Of a DNA stretch of 64,000 nucleotides, positions 7,723 to 15,859 are shown in pieces (positions within the stretch are counted from its first letter, which is position 1; each line of letters begins with the position of its first letter). This DNA comes from DATKDP01 sp035546335. Lineage in GTDB: Bacteria > Acidobacteriota > Thermoanaerobaculia > Gp7-AA8. The stretch is from assembly GCA_035546335.1 (NCBI GenBank), contig DATKDP010000016.1:124001-188000 (forward strand). The letters run 5' to 3'. Below the pieces are notes generated by a model that was not told the origin of the DNA, did no database searches, and worked only from the letters and a program-made list of their open reading frames with translations. A program made the translations under genes and the position numbers.

Positions 7723-9944
7723 TGAGCGCCGCGGGCCGATCGTCGATCGTCGTCCTTCTTCTCGTCGCTCTGCTTCCCTTCGCAGGCCCGCTCGCCAGAG
7801 GTGAGGTCTTTTCCTTCCGCGACCACACCGACTATTTCATTCCTCTTCGACACTTCACCGCGGAGACTCTTCTCTCCGGCTCGTTGCCGCTCTGGAATCC
7901 GTACAACGGCTCGGGGGAGCCATGGATGGCGAATCCGCAGACCGGAGTTTTCTATCCGCCGGCCTGGCTCTTCCTCGCATTGCCGTTCGAGGTCGCGTAT
8001 GCGATGTTCCTCTTCGTTCACCTTGCGGTCGCAGGCATCGGGTCGCTGCTGCTGTTCCGGCGATGGTTTGCCGCCGGAGCCTCGCTGATCGGATCGGTCG
8101 GCGTGATGCTCGGCGGCCCGACACTCTCTCTGCTCGACGTCAACAACAATCTCGCCTCGTTTTCCTGGCTGCCCCTGGCACTCTGGCTCGCGGCTCGTCT
8201 GGCGGATCACCCGGCGGGCCCTCTGCGCCTCGCGTCCGGCGGGGTGCTCGCTCTGATGTTTCTCGGAGGCGAGCCGTACTTGTTCATGATCGGTGCGGGC
8301 GTCTGGCTCGTCTTCTATTCGATGCTGGCGGGTCGGCGCGGGTCGGCGAAGGATGTCGGTATCAGCGCCCTGTGGGCCGTTGCTCTCTCCGCCGTTCAGC
8401 TTCTCCCCTTTCTGGAATTGCTGTCGGGGAGCGATCGAGTCTCCGGTCTCGATCCGCGGTCGGCCATGCGCAATTCTCTCGCCCCGGTGGAGTGGTCGAT
8501 GGCCGCGATCTCCCGGTCGATTCTCACCGGCGACCGATTGCTGATGGAGTCCCAGCAGTTCATCGCCTCGCTTTATCTCGGCCTTCCGGTCGTGATCGGC
8601 GCCGCATTGTTCCTTCTCTCCCGGCCGCGCCGCGGGACGTTCGCGATGAGCTGGATGCTCTTCTGGTCGTCGGTCGCCGTATTGATGGGCGCAGTTGCAG
8701 CCGGAACCCATTTCCCTTTCCTTTCGGCTCTGCAATCTGACGGCGCGACGCAGATTCTGCGTCATCCCTCGCGCGTTGCTCCGATCGCCGCGCTTGCATT
8801 GATCGCCCTGGCGGTTGCGGGGCTCGATCGGCTCGACACGCTTTCGCGAACCGTGCGGGCTGTGACGCTTTTCGGCGGGGTGGGTGTGGCGGGGCTCGCG
8901 ATGATGCGCTTCGGGCGTCCCCCGTTGTCCTCGTTCGGCCTCGCCGAACAGGCGATCGTGGCCCTCCTGCTGGCGGTCGTGGTTCTGTTTCGTCCAACGT
9001 TTCTCGCGCGACGACGAGCAGGGATGCTCGCCGGTCTGGTTTTCGCGATCGATCTCTTTCTGAATGCGTCGCCGCTGCTCGTGACCTCGCAGTTCCGGTC
9101 GCAGATCGAGCCGTGGAACACGCTCATCGGGCGGAATGTGAAGTTCCTCAGACTCGGGCCGATGCCGGTCGCAGCGCTGGGAGACAGACGTCACGAATGG
9201 ATGAGTGGCTATCTGAATCTTCTCAATCGGCAGTTCGACGTCTCGACTCCGGCCCCGGTCGCCTCCAACGATTACCTCCTCTTCGAGAAGGCAGCGACGA
9301 GACGAGCGCGGTACGATCTGCTCGATTTTCTCTCGGTGGGCTACATTCTCACGGACAAGCCTCTGGAATCGCCCCGCCTGCGCGAGCGAGGAAGCGCTCG
9401 GTCTGTTCGCATTTACGAGAACCGCGAGCGTGCGCCGATGGTCACGCTCTGGACTCGGTTCGAGCCGGCCGAGAGTCGCGCCGGAGCGCTGGAGAAACTG
9501 GCTCGTCGCGCGATCGATCCGGCGGCGACGATCGCGATCACCCGGCCTCCCACGCATCTCGCCACGAGTCTGGGAGGCGAAGGGGGACCAGATCTGGATG
9601 CCAGGATGTACTTCGTGATCGAGAACAATGAAGTCGGAATTCATGGCACGTTCTCCAGGCCCGTGATCGTCGTGGTCAATCAGACGTTGCGCCGTGGTTG
9701 GCGCGTGCGCGTGGACGGTGAGCCGCGAGAGCCGCTCGAGGTGAACGGCCTGTTTCGTGGAGTCGCCGTCTCTTCGGGCGAGCACGACATCCACTGGAGC
9801 TACCGGCCCGGCGCCCTGGTCGCCGGGGCGATCGTCTCGGCAACCTCCCTTCTCGTGCTCGTGTCATTCGCCGGAATCGCGCTCCGGCGACGATTTCAGA
9901 TCGGGTCAGCAGCGATTCGAAAGACGGAACCGCCGGGAGCGTGA
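7722..9944 (+). CDS. YfhO-like polytopic membrane protein (GT-C type glycosyltransferase candidate), copy 2
   Basis: This 740-residue protein starts at ATG 7722, overlapping the stop of the M20 gene. After a first helix come FRDHTDYFIP and WNPYNGSGEP...ANP...FYP in the first periplasmic loop, the same pattern as the protein at 1132-3558. About a dozen hydrophobic segments follow to residue 460, then a soluble region, a C-terminal VDGEP...SSGEHDIHWSYRP segment and a last membrane helix. The two proteins are clear paralogues but diverged. The role is presumably transfer of a lipid-linked sugar at the outer face of the inner membrane; the acceptor is unknown. Confidence 0.78.
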   Translation: MSAAGRSSIVVLLLVALLPFAGPLARGEVFSFRDHTDYFIPLRHFTAETLLSGSLPLWNPYNGSGEPWMANPQTGVFYPPAWLFLALPFEVAYAMFLFVHLAVAGIGSLLLFRRWFAAGASLIGSVGVMLGGPTLSLLDVNNNLASFSWLPLALWLAARLADHPAGPLRLASGGVLALMFLGGEPYLFMIGAGVWLVFYSMLAGRRGSAKDVGISALWAVALSAVQLLPFLELLSGSDRVSGLDPRSAMRNSLAPVEWSMAAISRSILTGDRLLMESQQFIASLYLGLPVVIGAALFLLSRPRRGTFAMSWMLFWSSVAVLMGAVAAGTHFPFLSALQSDGATQILRHPSRVAPIAALALIALAVAGLDRLDTLSRTVRAVTLFGGVGVAGLAMMRFGRPPLSSFGLAEQAIVALLLAVVVLFRPTFLARRRAGMLAGLVFAIDLFLNASPLLVTSQFRSQIEPWNTLIGRNVKFLRLGPMPVAALGDRRHEWMSGYLNLLNRQFDVSTPAPVASNDYLLFEKAATRRARYDLLDFLSVGYILTDKPLESPRLRERGSARSVRIYENRERAPMVTLWTRFEPAESRAGALEKLARRAIDPAATIAITRPPTHLATSLGGEGGPDLDARMYFVIENNEVGIHGTFSRPVIVVVNQTLRRGWRVRVDGEPREPLEVNGLFRGVAVSSGEHDIHWSYRPGALVAGAIVSATSLLVLVSFAGIALRRRFQIGSAAIRKTEPPGA

Positions 9945-10085
9945 TCGGAATCACGTGGGATCGCGCGTCGCCAATCGAGAATCGATCGATTTGGTAGCGG
10001 GATTCGAAAAAAGTTGTGAGCAAATTCGAATTCGCTGGTAGTAGAATGTCTCTCTTCCCGAAGGTGCTTCCGAGGGCATTCATTC

Positions 10086-10400
10086 ATGACGAACATCGAC
10101 GATCGTTTGAGCCAAATCATCCGCGAGCTGATCGGCAGCGGAATCACACTCGATCAGGCGATGGAGGCGTTCGAGGGGAAATACATCGTCGCGGCGATGG
10201 CGGCCAATCGCGGCAACATCACGCGGGCTTCGCGGGCACTCGGGGTCCATCGCAATACTCTGCACAACAAGCTTCGCTCGCAGACCATGCTCAACGGTCT
10301 GGCGACGACGGCCCGCCCAGCACGTCGCACCTCGGCGAAGAGGGTGAGCGCCACGTCACTGCAGCGAAAAAGCGGAAAGCGAACGAGAACCGGCAGGTAG
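10086..10400 (+). CDS. small Fis-type helix-turn-helix protein
   Basis: This 104-residue protein has an HTH of the Fis/NtrC C-terminal class at about 30-65: AFEGKYIVAAMAANRGNITR followed by ASRALGVHRNTLHNKL. The remainder is a basic tail rich in Arg, Lys, Ser and Thr. There is no receiver or AAA+ domain, so it is a stand-alone DNA-binding protein, either a nucleoid-associated regulator like Fis or a remnant of a sigma-54 activator. It lies just upstream of the RNase R gene on the same strand (32-base gap) and may be co-transcribed. Confidence 0.75.
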   Translation: MTNIDDRLSQIIRELIGSGITLDQAMEAFEGKYIVAAMAANRGNITRASRALGVHRNTLHNKLRSQTMLNGLATTARPARRTSAKRVSATSLQRKSGKRTRTGR

Positions 10401-10432
10401 AAGCACCGCGGCGCAGGTCGGATCGATGATGT

Positions 10433-12673
10433 ATGCAAATTGCACGGGTGGCCTGCGTGAAGCCCGGTGACGATCCGCTCGCGAGCATGATCCGCTCGCT
10501 CCTCGCCGAGAGAGGGAATCGAGTCCTTGCGGTCAAGGACATCTTCGAGCGCCTTCGCGCTTCGCATCCCGGACTGACGCAGGACGGCGTTGCGGCTGCA
10601 GTCGAGGCGATGGAGCGTGAGGGGGAGCTCATCGCCGTCCGTGGCAAACGCTACTCGCTTCCCGAGTTCACCCCCTATCTGTCCGGCGTGATCCGCGTGC
10701 ATCCCGACGGCGACGGGCTGGTCCGCGTCGACGGAGACCGCCCGCCGGTGAAGGTCGATCGCCGGTCCATGCGCGGAGCGATGAACGGCGATCTCGTTCT
10801 CGTTCGCGTCGACAAGGACGCGCGGAAGACGAAGATCGTCCGCGGCCGCGAAGTCTCGACCGGCGAGGTCTTCCGGATTCTCCGCCGGGCGCACCGGATG
10901 GTCGTGGGGCGATTTCATGCAGATCCGAACACCCCCTGGATACGGCCATTCGATACCCGGATCGACTCCGACATTTTCGTCGACCCCCAGTCGACGATGG
11001 GAGCGCGTCAAGGAGAGATGGTGAACGTGGAGATCGAGCGTTATCCGAGTGCCACGGCCGACGCGTACGGTCGAATCGTCGAGGTTCTGGGGATGATCGG
11101 CGATCCGGGAGTCGACATCGAGGTCGTCATCCGGAAATACTCGATTCCTCACGAGTTTCCAGTAGAGGTGATCGCGGCGGCCGAGTCGATTCCTCTCGAC
11201 GTGTCCCAGGCCGAGATCGCCGCGAGGGAAGATCTCCGCGAGCGCCAGATCGTGACGATCGACGGGGAAACGGCGAAAGACTTCGATGATGCGGTCGAGG
11301 TCACGCGACTGGAGAATGGGAACCATCGCCTCGGTGTGCACATTGCCGACGTCGCTCACTACGTCCGCGAAGGCTCGACGCTCGACCGGGAAGCCTTCGA
11401 ACGCGGTACGTCGGTCTATTTCCCCGGTCGGGCCGTGCCGATGCTCCCCGAACGGCTTTCAAACGGGATCTGCTCGCTGAATCCTCGCGTCGACCGGCTG
11501 ACCTTTTCCGTCGAAGTCGAGATCGACGGCCGGGGCCGATTCGTCGATCGGCGGATCTTCAAGTCGGTCATTCGCACGGTCGAGCGGATGACCTACACGG
11601 AAGTCAACGCGATTCTCACCGATCCGACGGCACTTCTCGAAGAGCGCTACGGTCATCTGCTTCCTCTCTTCGGCAGGATGCGCGATCTCTACGAGATCCT
11701 TCGAAGGCGGCGCGAGGCTCGAGGATCGATCGACTTCGATCTGCCCGAGGCGGATGTGCTTCTCGGCGAAGAAGGGGAGATCGAGTCGATCCGGGCCAGC
11801 GAGCGCAACATCGCTCATCGGTTGATCGAGGAGCTCATGCTCGTGGCGAATGAGATCGTCGCCCAGCAGCTGATTTTCGCAGCGCAGCCTGGTGTGTTCC
11901 GAGTCCATGAGCCGCCCGACTTTCAGAAACTCTCCGACCTGAAGACGATTCTGAAAGAATTTCGACATTCGCTGCGTGCCGACCCGGAAGACGTTCGGCC
12001 TGGAGAGCTTCAGCGAGTCCTCCACGACATTGCCGGCACGCCCGAGGAGCGGTTCCTCAGCGAGATCATTCTGCGGACGATGAAACGCGCGTTCTATCTG
12101 GAAGAACCGATCGGCCATTTCGCGCTCGCTCTTCAGCATTACTGCCACTTCACTTCGCCGATCCGGCGCTATCCCGATCTGATCGTGCACCGGATGCTCG
12201 GCGAGCTCCTCGCTGATGGTCCGATGACCGGAGATCGTCGCGATCGGATCGATGGCCTGTTGCCGGCACAAGCGCGGCAGTCGAGCGAGCGTGAGCGCCG
12301 GGCGGAAGAAGCCGAGCGCGAAGTGCTCGAATGGAAGAAGGTCATCTTCATGCGCGACAAGATCGGCCTCGAGTTTCCCGGCCGCGTCACCGGAGTCGTC
12401 GCGTTCGGGCTCTTCGTCGAGCTCGACGAGATCTTCGTGCAGGGCCTCGTGCCGGTGGCATCGATCGGTGGTGATTTCTGGCTCTACCTCGACCGCGAGC
12501 ACCGGCTGCGGGGGGAGAGCAGCGGGCGGGAGCTGAGGCTCGGCGATCGCGTCGTCGTTCAGGTTCGTCAGATCGACGAAGATCGACGGCAGATCGAGCT
12601 CAGGCTCCTCGAGATCGAAGGCGCCGCCGCCCTCGCCGGTCGCGAACGGGATCGAAGTCGTCGCAGACGTTGA
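10433..12673 (+). CDS. rnr: ribonuclease R (RNB/S1 exoribonuclease)
   Basis: This 746-residue protein has the RNase R order: N-terminal winged helix (about 15-75), two cold-shock-like domains, the RNB catalytic domain and a C-terminal S1 domain (about 644-725). The catalytic Asp cluster is in DGETAKDFDDAV at about 277-288 and the conserved FTSPIRRYPDLIVHR is present. It should degrade structured RNA 3' to 5'. The C-terminus ends in a short basic tail (RDRSRRRR). The start at ATG 10433 gives a somewhat extended N-terminus, so a downstream start is possible. Confidence 0.93.
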   Translation: MQIARVACVKPGDDPLASMIRSLLAERGNRVLAVKDIFERLRASHPGLTQDGVAAAVEAMEREGELIAVRGKRYSLPEFTPYLSGVIRVHPDGDGLVRVDGDRPPVKVDRRSMRGAMNGDLVLVRVDKDARKTKIVRGREVSTGEVFRILRRAHRMVVGRFHADPNTPWIRPFDTRIDSDIFVDPQSTMGARQGEMVNVEIERYPSATADAYGRIVEVLGMIGDPGVDIEVVIRKYSIPHEFPVEVIAAAESIPLDVSQAEIAAREDLRERQIVTIDGETAKDFDDAVEVTRLENGNHRLGVHIADVAHYVREGSTLDREAFERGTSVYFPGRAVPMLPERLSNGICSLNPRVDRLTFSVEVEIDGRGRFVDRRIFKSVIRTVERMTYTEVNAILTDPTALLEERYGHLLPLFGRMRDLYEILRRRREARGSIDFDLPEADVLLGEEGEIESIRASERNIAHRLIEELMLVANEIVAQQLIFAAQPGVFRVHEPPDFQKLSDLKTILKEFRHSLRADPEDVRPGELQRVLHDIAGTPEERFLSEIILRTMKRAFYLEEPIGHFALALQHYCHFTSPIRRYPDLIVHRMLGELLADGPMTGDRRDRIDGLLPAQARQSSERERRAEEAEREVLEWKKVIFMRDKIGLEFPGRVTGVVAFGLFVELDEIFVQGLVPVASIGGDFWLYLDREHRLRGESSGRELRLGDRVVVQVRQIDEDRRQIELRLLEIEGAAALAGRERDRSRRRR

Positions 12674-12755
12674 ATCATGACAAATAATTATGTACATTGC
12701 TGACTTCTTCGTCAGCCGGCGGCGGCCGGGGCGAGCGAGAGAATGCGGGGCGACG

Positions 12756-13838
12756 ATGACCGATACGATCGAAGCGACATTGGGTGACCTGCGGCAGGAG
12801 CGGCTCGAGATCGAGTCGACGCTGCGCAGCCGGAGTGGAGAGTTGACCGAGGGCTCGGCGGCAGAGCTCGACCGGAGGTATGGAAAACTGCAAGCGGCGT
12901 TCGCGAATCTCGCCGGCAAGGCTTCCTCGGAGTCCGTGCGAATCGAGATCATGCTCGAACTGATCCGCATCATGGAGAACCGGTTGGTCTATCTCGAGAA
13001 CTTCGCGTACGAGCCGACCTCGGATAATCGAGGTCTCGCCACTCTGGCCGGACGTTTCCTCGAGTATCTCGAGGAAAGCCGAAGCACCGTTCTCACGCCG
13101 CTCGAACGGACGTATTTTCGGGGAATCACGGCGCTTCATGCCGGCGAGGGAGAGCGGGCACGCGCAGAGCTCGAGGCTGCGTGCGCGTCGGAGGAGTCGG
13201 ACGAGGCGAACGACATCAAATACAAGTCGTACGTGATTCTCGGGAACCTGCTGCATCAGGAGCGCCGCTACGAAGCGGCGCGGGACGCTCATGACCGGTC
13301 GTTGAAGTACTCGGGAAACGAGAACGTTGCCGCGCAGGCGCTGGCATTCAAGGCGCTGAACTGTTATGCGCTTCAATCGTATGACGAGGCGCTCTCCCTT
13401 TTCGAGGAGGCGCTGTCCCGTTTTCGGCCGGACGAGCCGTTCTTCAACTCCTACTTTCATCGCAACGCTCTCCTGTTCTGCGGATCGATTCACGTCGTCA
13501 GAAAGGAGTACGCGAAGGCTACCTCCTGCTATCGGCGAGTCCTCGATCATGTCGAGCCGAGCTCGTACGATTACTTCGACGCGCTCTCGCAGATCGGAAG
13601 AATCAGCTATGCTGAGGGGAGATACGACGAGGCGATCGAGGCGCTAAGCCGGGCGGTCGAATCACACCGGTTCAGCGAGAACGAGCACCTGGTCGACACC
13701 TACTTCTGGCTGGCCCGCAGTTACGTGAAGAAAAACCAGCCGCAGGAGGCGAAGGAGCTGCTGGAGAAGATCACCGCCTCCGAAGTGCAGTACCCCAAGA
13801 AGCCGCAGGCCGCCGAACTGCTCAAGCAGGTCTCCTGA
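12756..13838 (+). CDS. TPR-repeat protein
   Basis: A 360-residue soluble protein beginning at the internal ATG 12756, preceded by a GGGG-containing Shine-Dalgarno-like stretch; an upstream in-frame start at 12690 would add an atypical arginine-rich segment. The N-terminal 70 residues are helical and charged. From about residue 120 there are degenerate tetratricopeptide repeats, including YAEGRYDEAIEALSRAV and RSYVKKNQPQEAKELLEKI (bases 13613-13780). There is no signal peptide. The likely role is a protein-protein scaffold; the partner is unknown. It ends about 80 bases before the convergent phosphatase gene. Confidence 0.75.
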   Translation: MTDTIEATLGDLRQERLEIESTLRSRSGELTEGSAAELDRRYGKLQAAFANLAGKASSESVRIEIMLELIRIMENRLVYLENFAYEPTSDNRGLATLAGRFLEYLEESRSTVLTPLERTYFRGITALHAGEGERARAELEAACASEESDEANDIKYKSYVILGNLLHQERRYEAARDAHDRSLKYSGNENVAAQALAFKALNCYALQSYDEALSLFEEALSRFRPDEPFFNSYFHRNALLFCGSIHVVRKEYAKATSCYRRVLDHVEPSSYDYFDALSQIGRISYAEGRYDEAIEALSRAVESHRFSENEHLVDTYFWLARSYVKKNQPQEAKELLEKITASEVQYPKKPQAAELLKQVS

Positions 13839-13875
13839 TCTGCAGTTGCAGCTCGCCGATCGGAGAGTATTAGTC

Positions 13876-13895
13876 ATTCACCCCCAAAGGTGAAT
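13876..13895. terminator. short hairpin between convergent genes
   Basis: A 7-bp perfect stem, ATTCACC/GGTGAAT, with a 6-base loop lies between the stop codons of the TPR gene and the receiver-phosphatase gene. It has no long T-run on either strand, so it is only a candidate bidirectional terminator. Confidence 0.3.
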
Positions 13896-13917
13896 CCGTC
13901 GCGCGCCTTCGCCTCGC

Positions 13918-15111
13918 TCAGACGAATCGAGTGAGAACGAAAGCAATGTCGTCGCGGAAGTCTTCGGTCGACGCGAAGCCGGCGATGTCGTCGTAGAGGC
14001 GATCGTAGATCACGTCGATGCCGGCGGCCTGCGACTCCTCGAGAATCGTCGTGATTCGGTCGATCGAGTAAAACTCTCCGGTTTCCCCCTTGCGATCGGT
14101 CAACCCATCCGTATAGACGAAAAGAAGATCACCCGGCCCGACTGGTGTGGTGTGCTCTTCGAACCGCATGCCGCGCATGGCGCCAAGGAGATGTCCCGGC
14201 ATTTCGCGGATATTCGCTTTTCCCTCCCTTCGCTCGAACAGGACGAAGGGGGGATGGGCGGCATTCGAGAACGTGAGCGAGCTTCCCGATTTGTCGAGTC
14301 GAAGCAGTTGTGCCGTGGCGAACTGGGAAGGAAGGCTGACGTCGACGAGGAAGTCATTCAATCCAGCCATGAACTCGGCGAGCGAGGCGGCCGATCCCGC
14401 CTCGGAGTGGAGATAGCTCTTGAGCAGGGAGACGAGAATCGCTGCCGGGAGTCCGTGCCCTGACACATCGGCGACGAAGACATAGAGAGACTCGTCCTGG
14501 ATGAAGTAGTCGTAGAAGTCTCCCGACAGGGTCTCGGTCGGGATATAGGCCGATCGAATCTCCATCTCGCGCAGGCGAAGCGAACGTTTCGGCAGGAGCG
14601 ATTCCTGGACTCGGCGCGCGATCTCGAGATCCTTGTTGAAGCGCTGGTTGAGCGCCATGATGCGGTCGGATTTCTCTTTGACCTCTTCATAGAGGTGACG
14701 AAGCTGCTCGGACTGCTCGGCCATCCGGTCCTGGTAGGCCTTCACACGAAGCAGAGCCCGGACTCTCGCCAGAATGACGTCGATCTCCGAGGATTTTGTG
14801 ACGAAGTCGTCGGCGCCGGAATCGAGTCCGTCGACGACGTTGCGCGTCGAGTCGGCGCCGGTGAGCATGAGGACCGGTATGTTCTGAACCTGGGGATCGG
14901 CCTTGATCTGGCGGCATACCTCGTAGCCGTCCATTCCCGGCATGCGATAGTCGACCATCACACAATCGACCGATCCGTTCCTCAGCAGCGTGATTCCCTC
15001 CTCGCCGGAACTGGCATGGGAGACGCCGTAGCCGGCACGCTCGAGGACGCGGCGCATGAGCACAATATCGTTCGAGTTGTCGTCGATGATGACGATCCGT
15101 TGCTGCTTCAT
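13918..15111 (-). CDS. response regulator with SpoIIE/PP2C phosphatase output (RsbU-like)
   Basis: This 397-residue protein has an intact receiver domain at 1-120: acidic pair Asp10/Asp11, phospho-acceptor Asp54, Thr84 and Lys106. A coiled-coil linker spans about 120-165. A PPM/SpoIIE phosphatase domain follows, with SGDFYDYF, VADVSGHGLPAA, YTDGLTDRKG and the terminal DDIAFVL metal-binding motifs. Family knowledge: such proteins dephosphorylate anti-sigma-factor antagonists in partner-switching stress or biofilm pathways. No cognate histidine kinase or anti-sigma factor is visible nearby. It is divergent from pth, with 160 bases between the start codons. Confidence 0.92.
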   Translation of the reverse strand: MKQQRIVIIDDNSNDIVLMRRVLERAGYGVSHASSGEEGITLLRNGSVDCVMVDYRMPGMDGYEVCRQIKADPQVQNIPVLMLTGADSTRNVVDGLDSGADDFVTKSSEIDVILARVRALLRVKAYQDRMAEQSEQLRHLYEEVKEKSDRIMALNQRFNKDLEIARRVQESLLPKRSLRLREMEIRSAYIPTETLSGDFYDYFIQDESLYVFVADVSGHGLPAAILVSLLKSYLHSEAGSAASLAEFMAGLNDFLVDVSLPSQFATAQLLRLDKSGSSLTFSNAAHPPFVLFERREGKANIREMPGHLLGAMRGMRFEEHTTPVGPGDLLFVYTDGLTDRKGETGEFYSIDRITTILEESQAAGIDVIYDRLYDDIAGFASTEDFRDDIAFVLTRFV

Positions 15112-15271
15112 CGTTCTGTCGTGCCTTCCGGTCGAAGGGAGGTACCGCTGTCTGCCTTCCCGTCTTCGCCCGCTTCAGGAGTGAATTGCAACTCGAATAC
15201 CGTACGGCCCATTCGATCCCTTCTGCGTTCTTTCGCGTCCGTACTGTAAACTCCCCGGAGACGAAATCACA

Positions 15272-15859
15272 ATGAAACTGATCGTCGGGTTGGGAAACCC
15301 GGGCCGCGAGTACGACAAGACGAGACACAACATCGGGTTCCGCGTGGTCGACGCCTTCGCCCGGAAGTTCAGAGTCGCTTTCGACAGGCACGAGAAGGAC
15401 GCGCTCACCGGGCGGGGCCGGGTTGCGGGACGGGCGGTGGTCCTTGCAAAACCGCTGACCTGGATGAATCTGTCCGGCTCGGCCGTCAAGGGTCTGGCCG
15501 GACTGTATGTCGACTCGATGAGCGACATGATGGTCGTGTACGATGACATCGACCTGCCGGCGGGCCGGCTGCGGATCCGGGAGAGAGGCTCGGCAGGAAC
15601 GCACAATGGAATGAAATCGATCGTGGCGGCGATTGGAACCGAGGAATTTCCGAGGCTGCGAGTCGGCATCGGGGGCGGCTCGAGCGAGCAGATGCTGAGC
15701 GAGTACGTTCTCGATGCGTTTTCCCCCGAAGAGGAGATCCTCATCGAGCGGGCTGTCGGTCGGGCCGTCGATGCGCTGGTTCTCTTTGCTCGAGGCGAGC
15801 TTCTTCGGGCGATGAACGAGTTCAATCGCGATCCCGAGATCGGGCTCGCGGAGGAGTGA
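15272..15859 (+). CDS. pth: peptidyl-tRNA hydrolase
   Basis: This 195-residue protein has the canonical length and motifs: GLGNPGREYDKTRHNIGF with catalytic His19 and Asn9, KPLTWMNLSG, the DDIDLPAGRLRIR segment with the catalytic Asp, and GSAGTHNGMKS. It releases tRNA from peptidyl-tRNA that drops off ribosomes. The stop overlaps the start of the next gene (TGATG at 15857-15861), so this housekeeping gene heads or belongs to the ATPase/VWA operon. That linkage is atypical: pth commonly follows a ribosomal L25/ctc gene. Confidence 0.96.
   Translation: MKLIVGLGNPGREYDKTRHNIGFRVVDAFARKFRVAFDRHEKDALTGRGRVAGRAVVLAKPLTWMNLSGSAVKGLAGLYVDSMSDMMVVYDDIDLPAGRLRIRERGSAGTHNGMKSIVAAIGTEEFPRLRVGIGGGSSEQMLSEYVLDAFSPEEEILIERAVGRAVDALVLFARGELLRAMNEFNRDPEIGLAEE

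Noticed and set aside
7608..9794. 728-residue open frame antisense to the second YfhO-like gene
   Set aside because: It is rich in Arg, Gln, His and Glu with no family similarity, and the opposite strand holds a coherent membrane protein with paralogue support. Long antisense frames are expected at this GC content.
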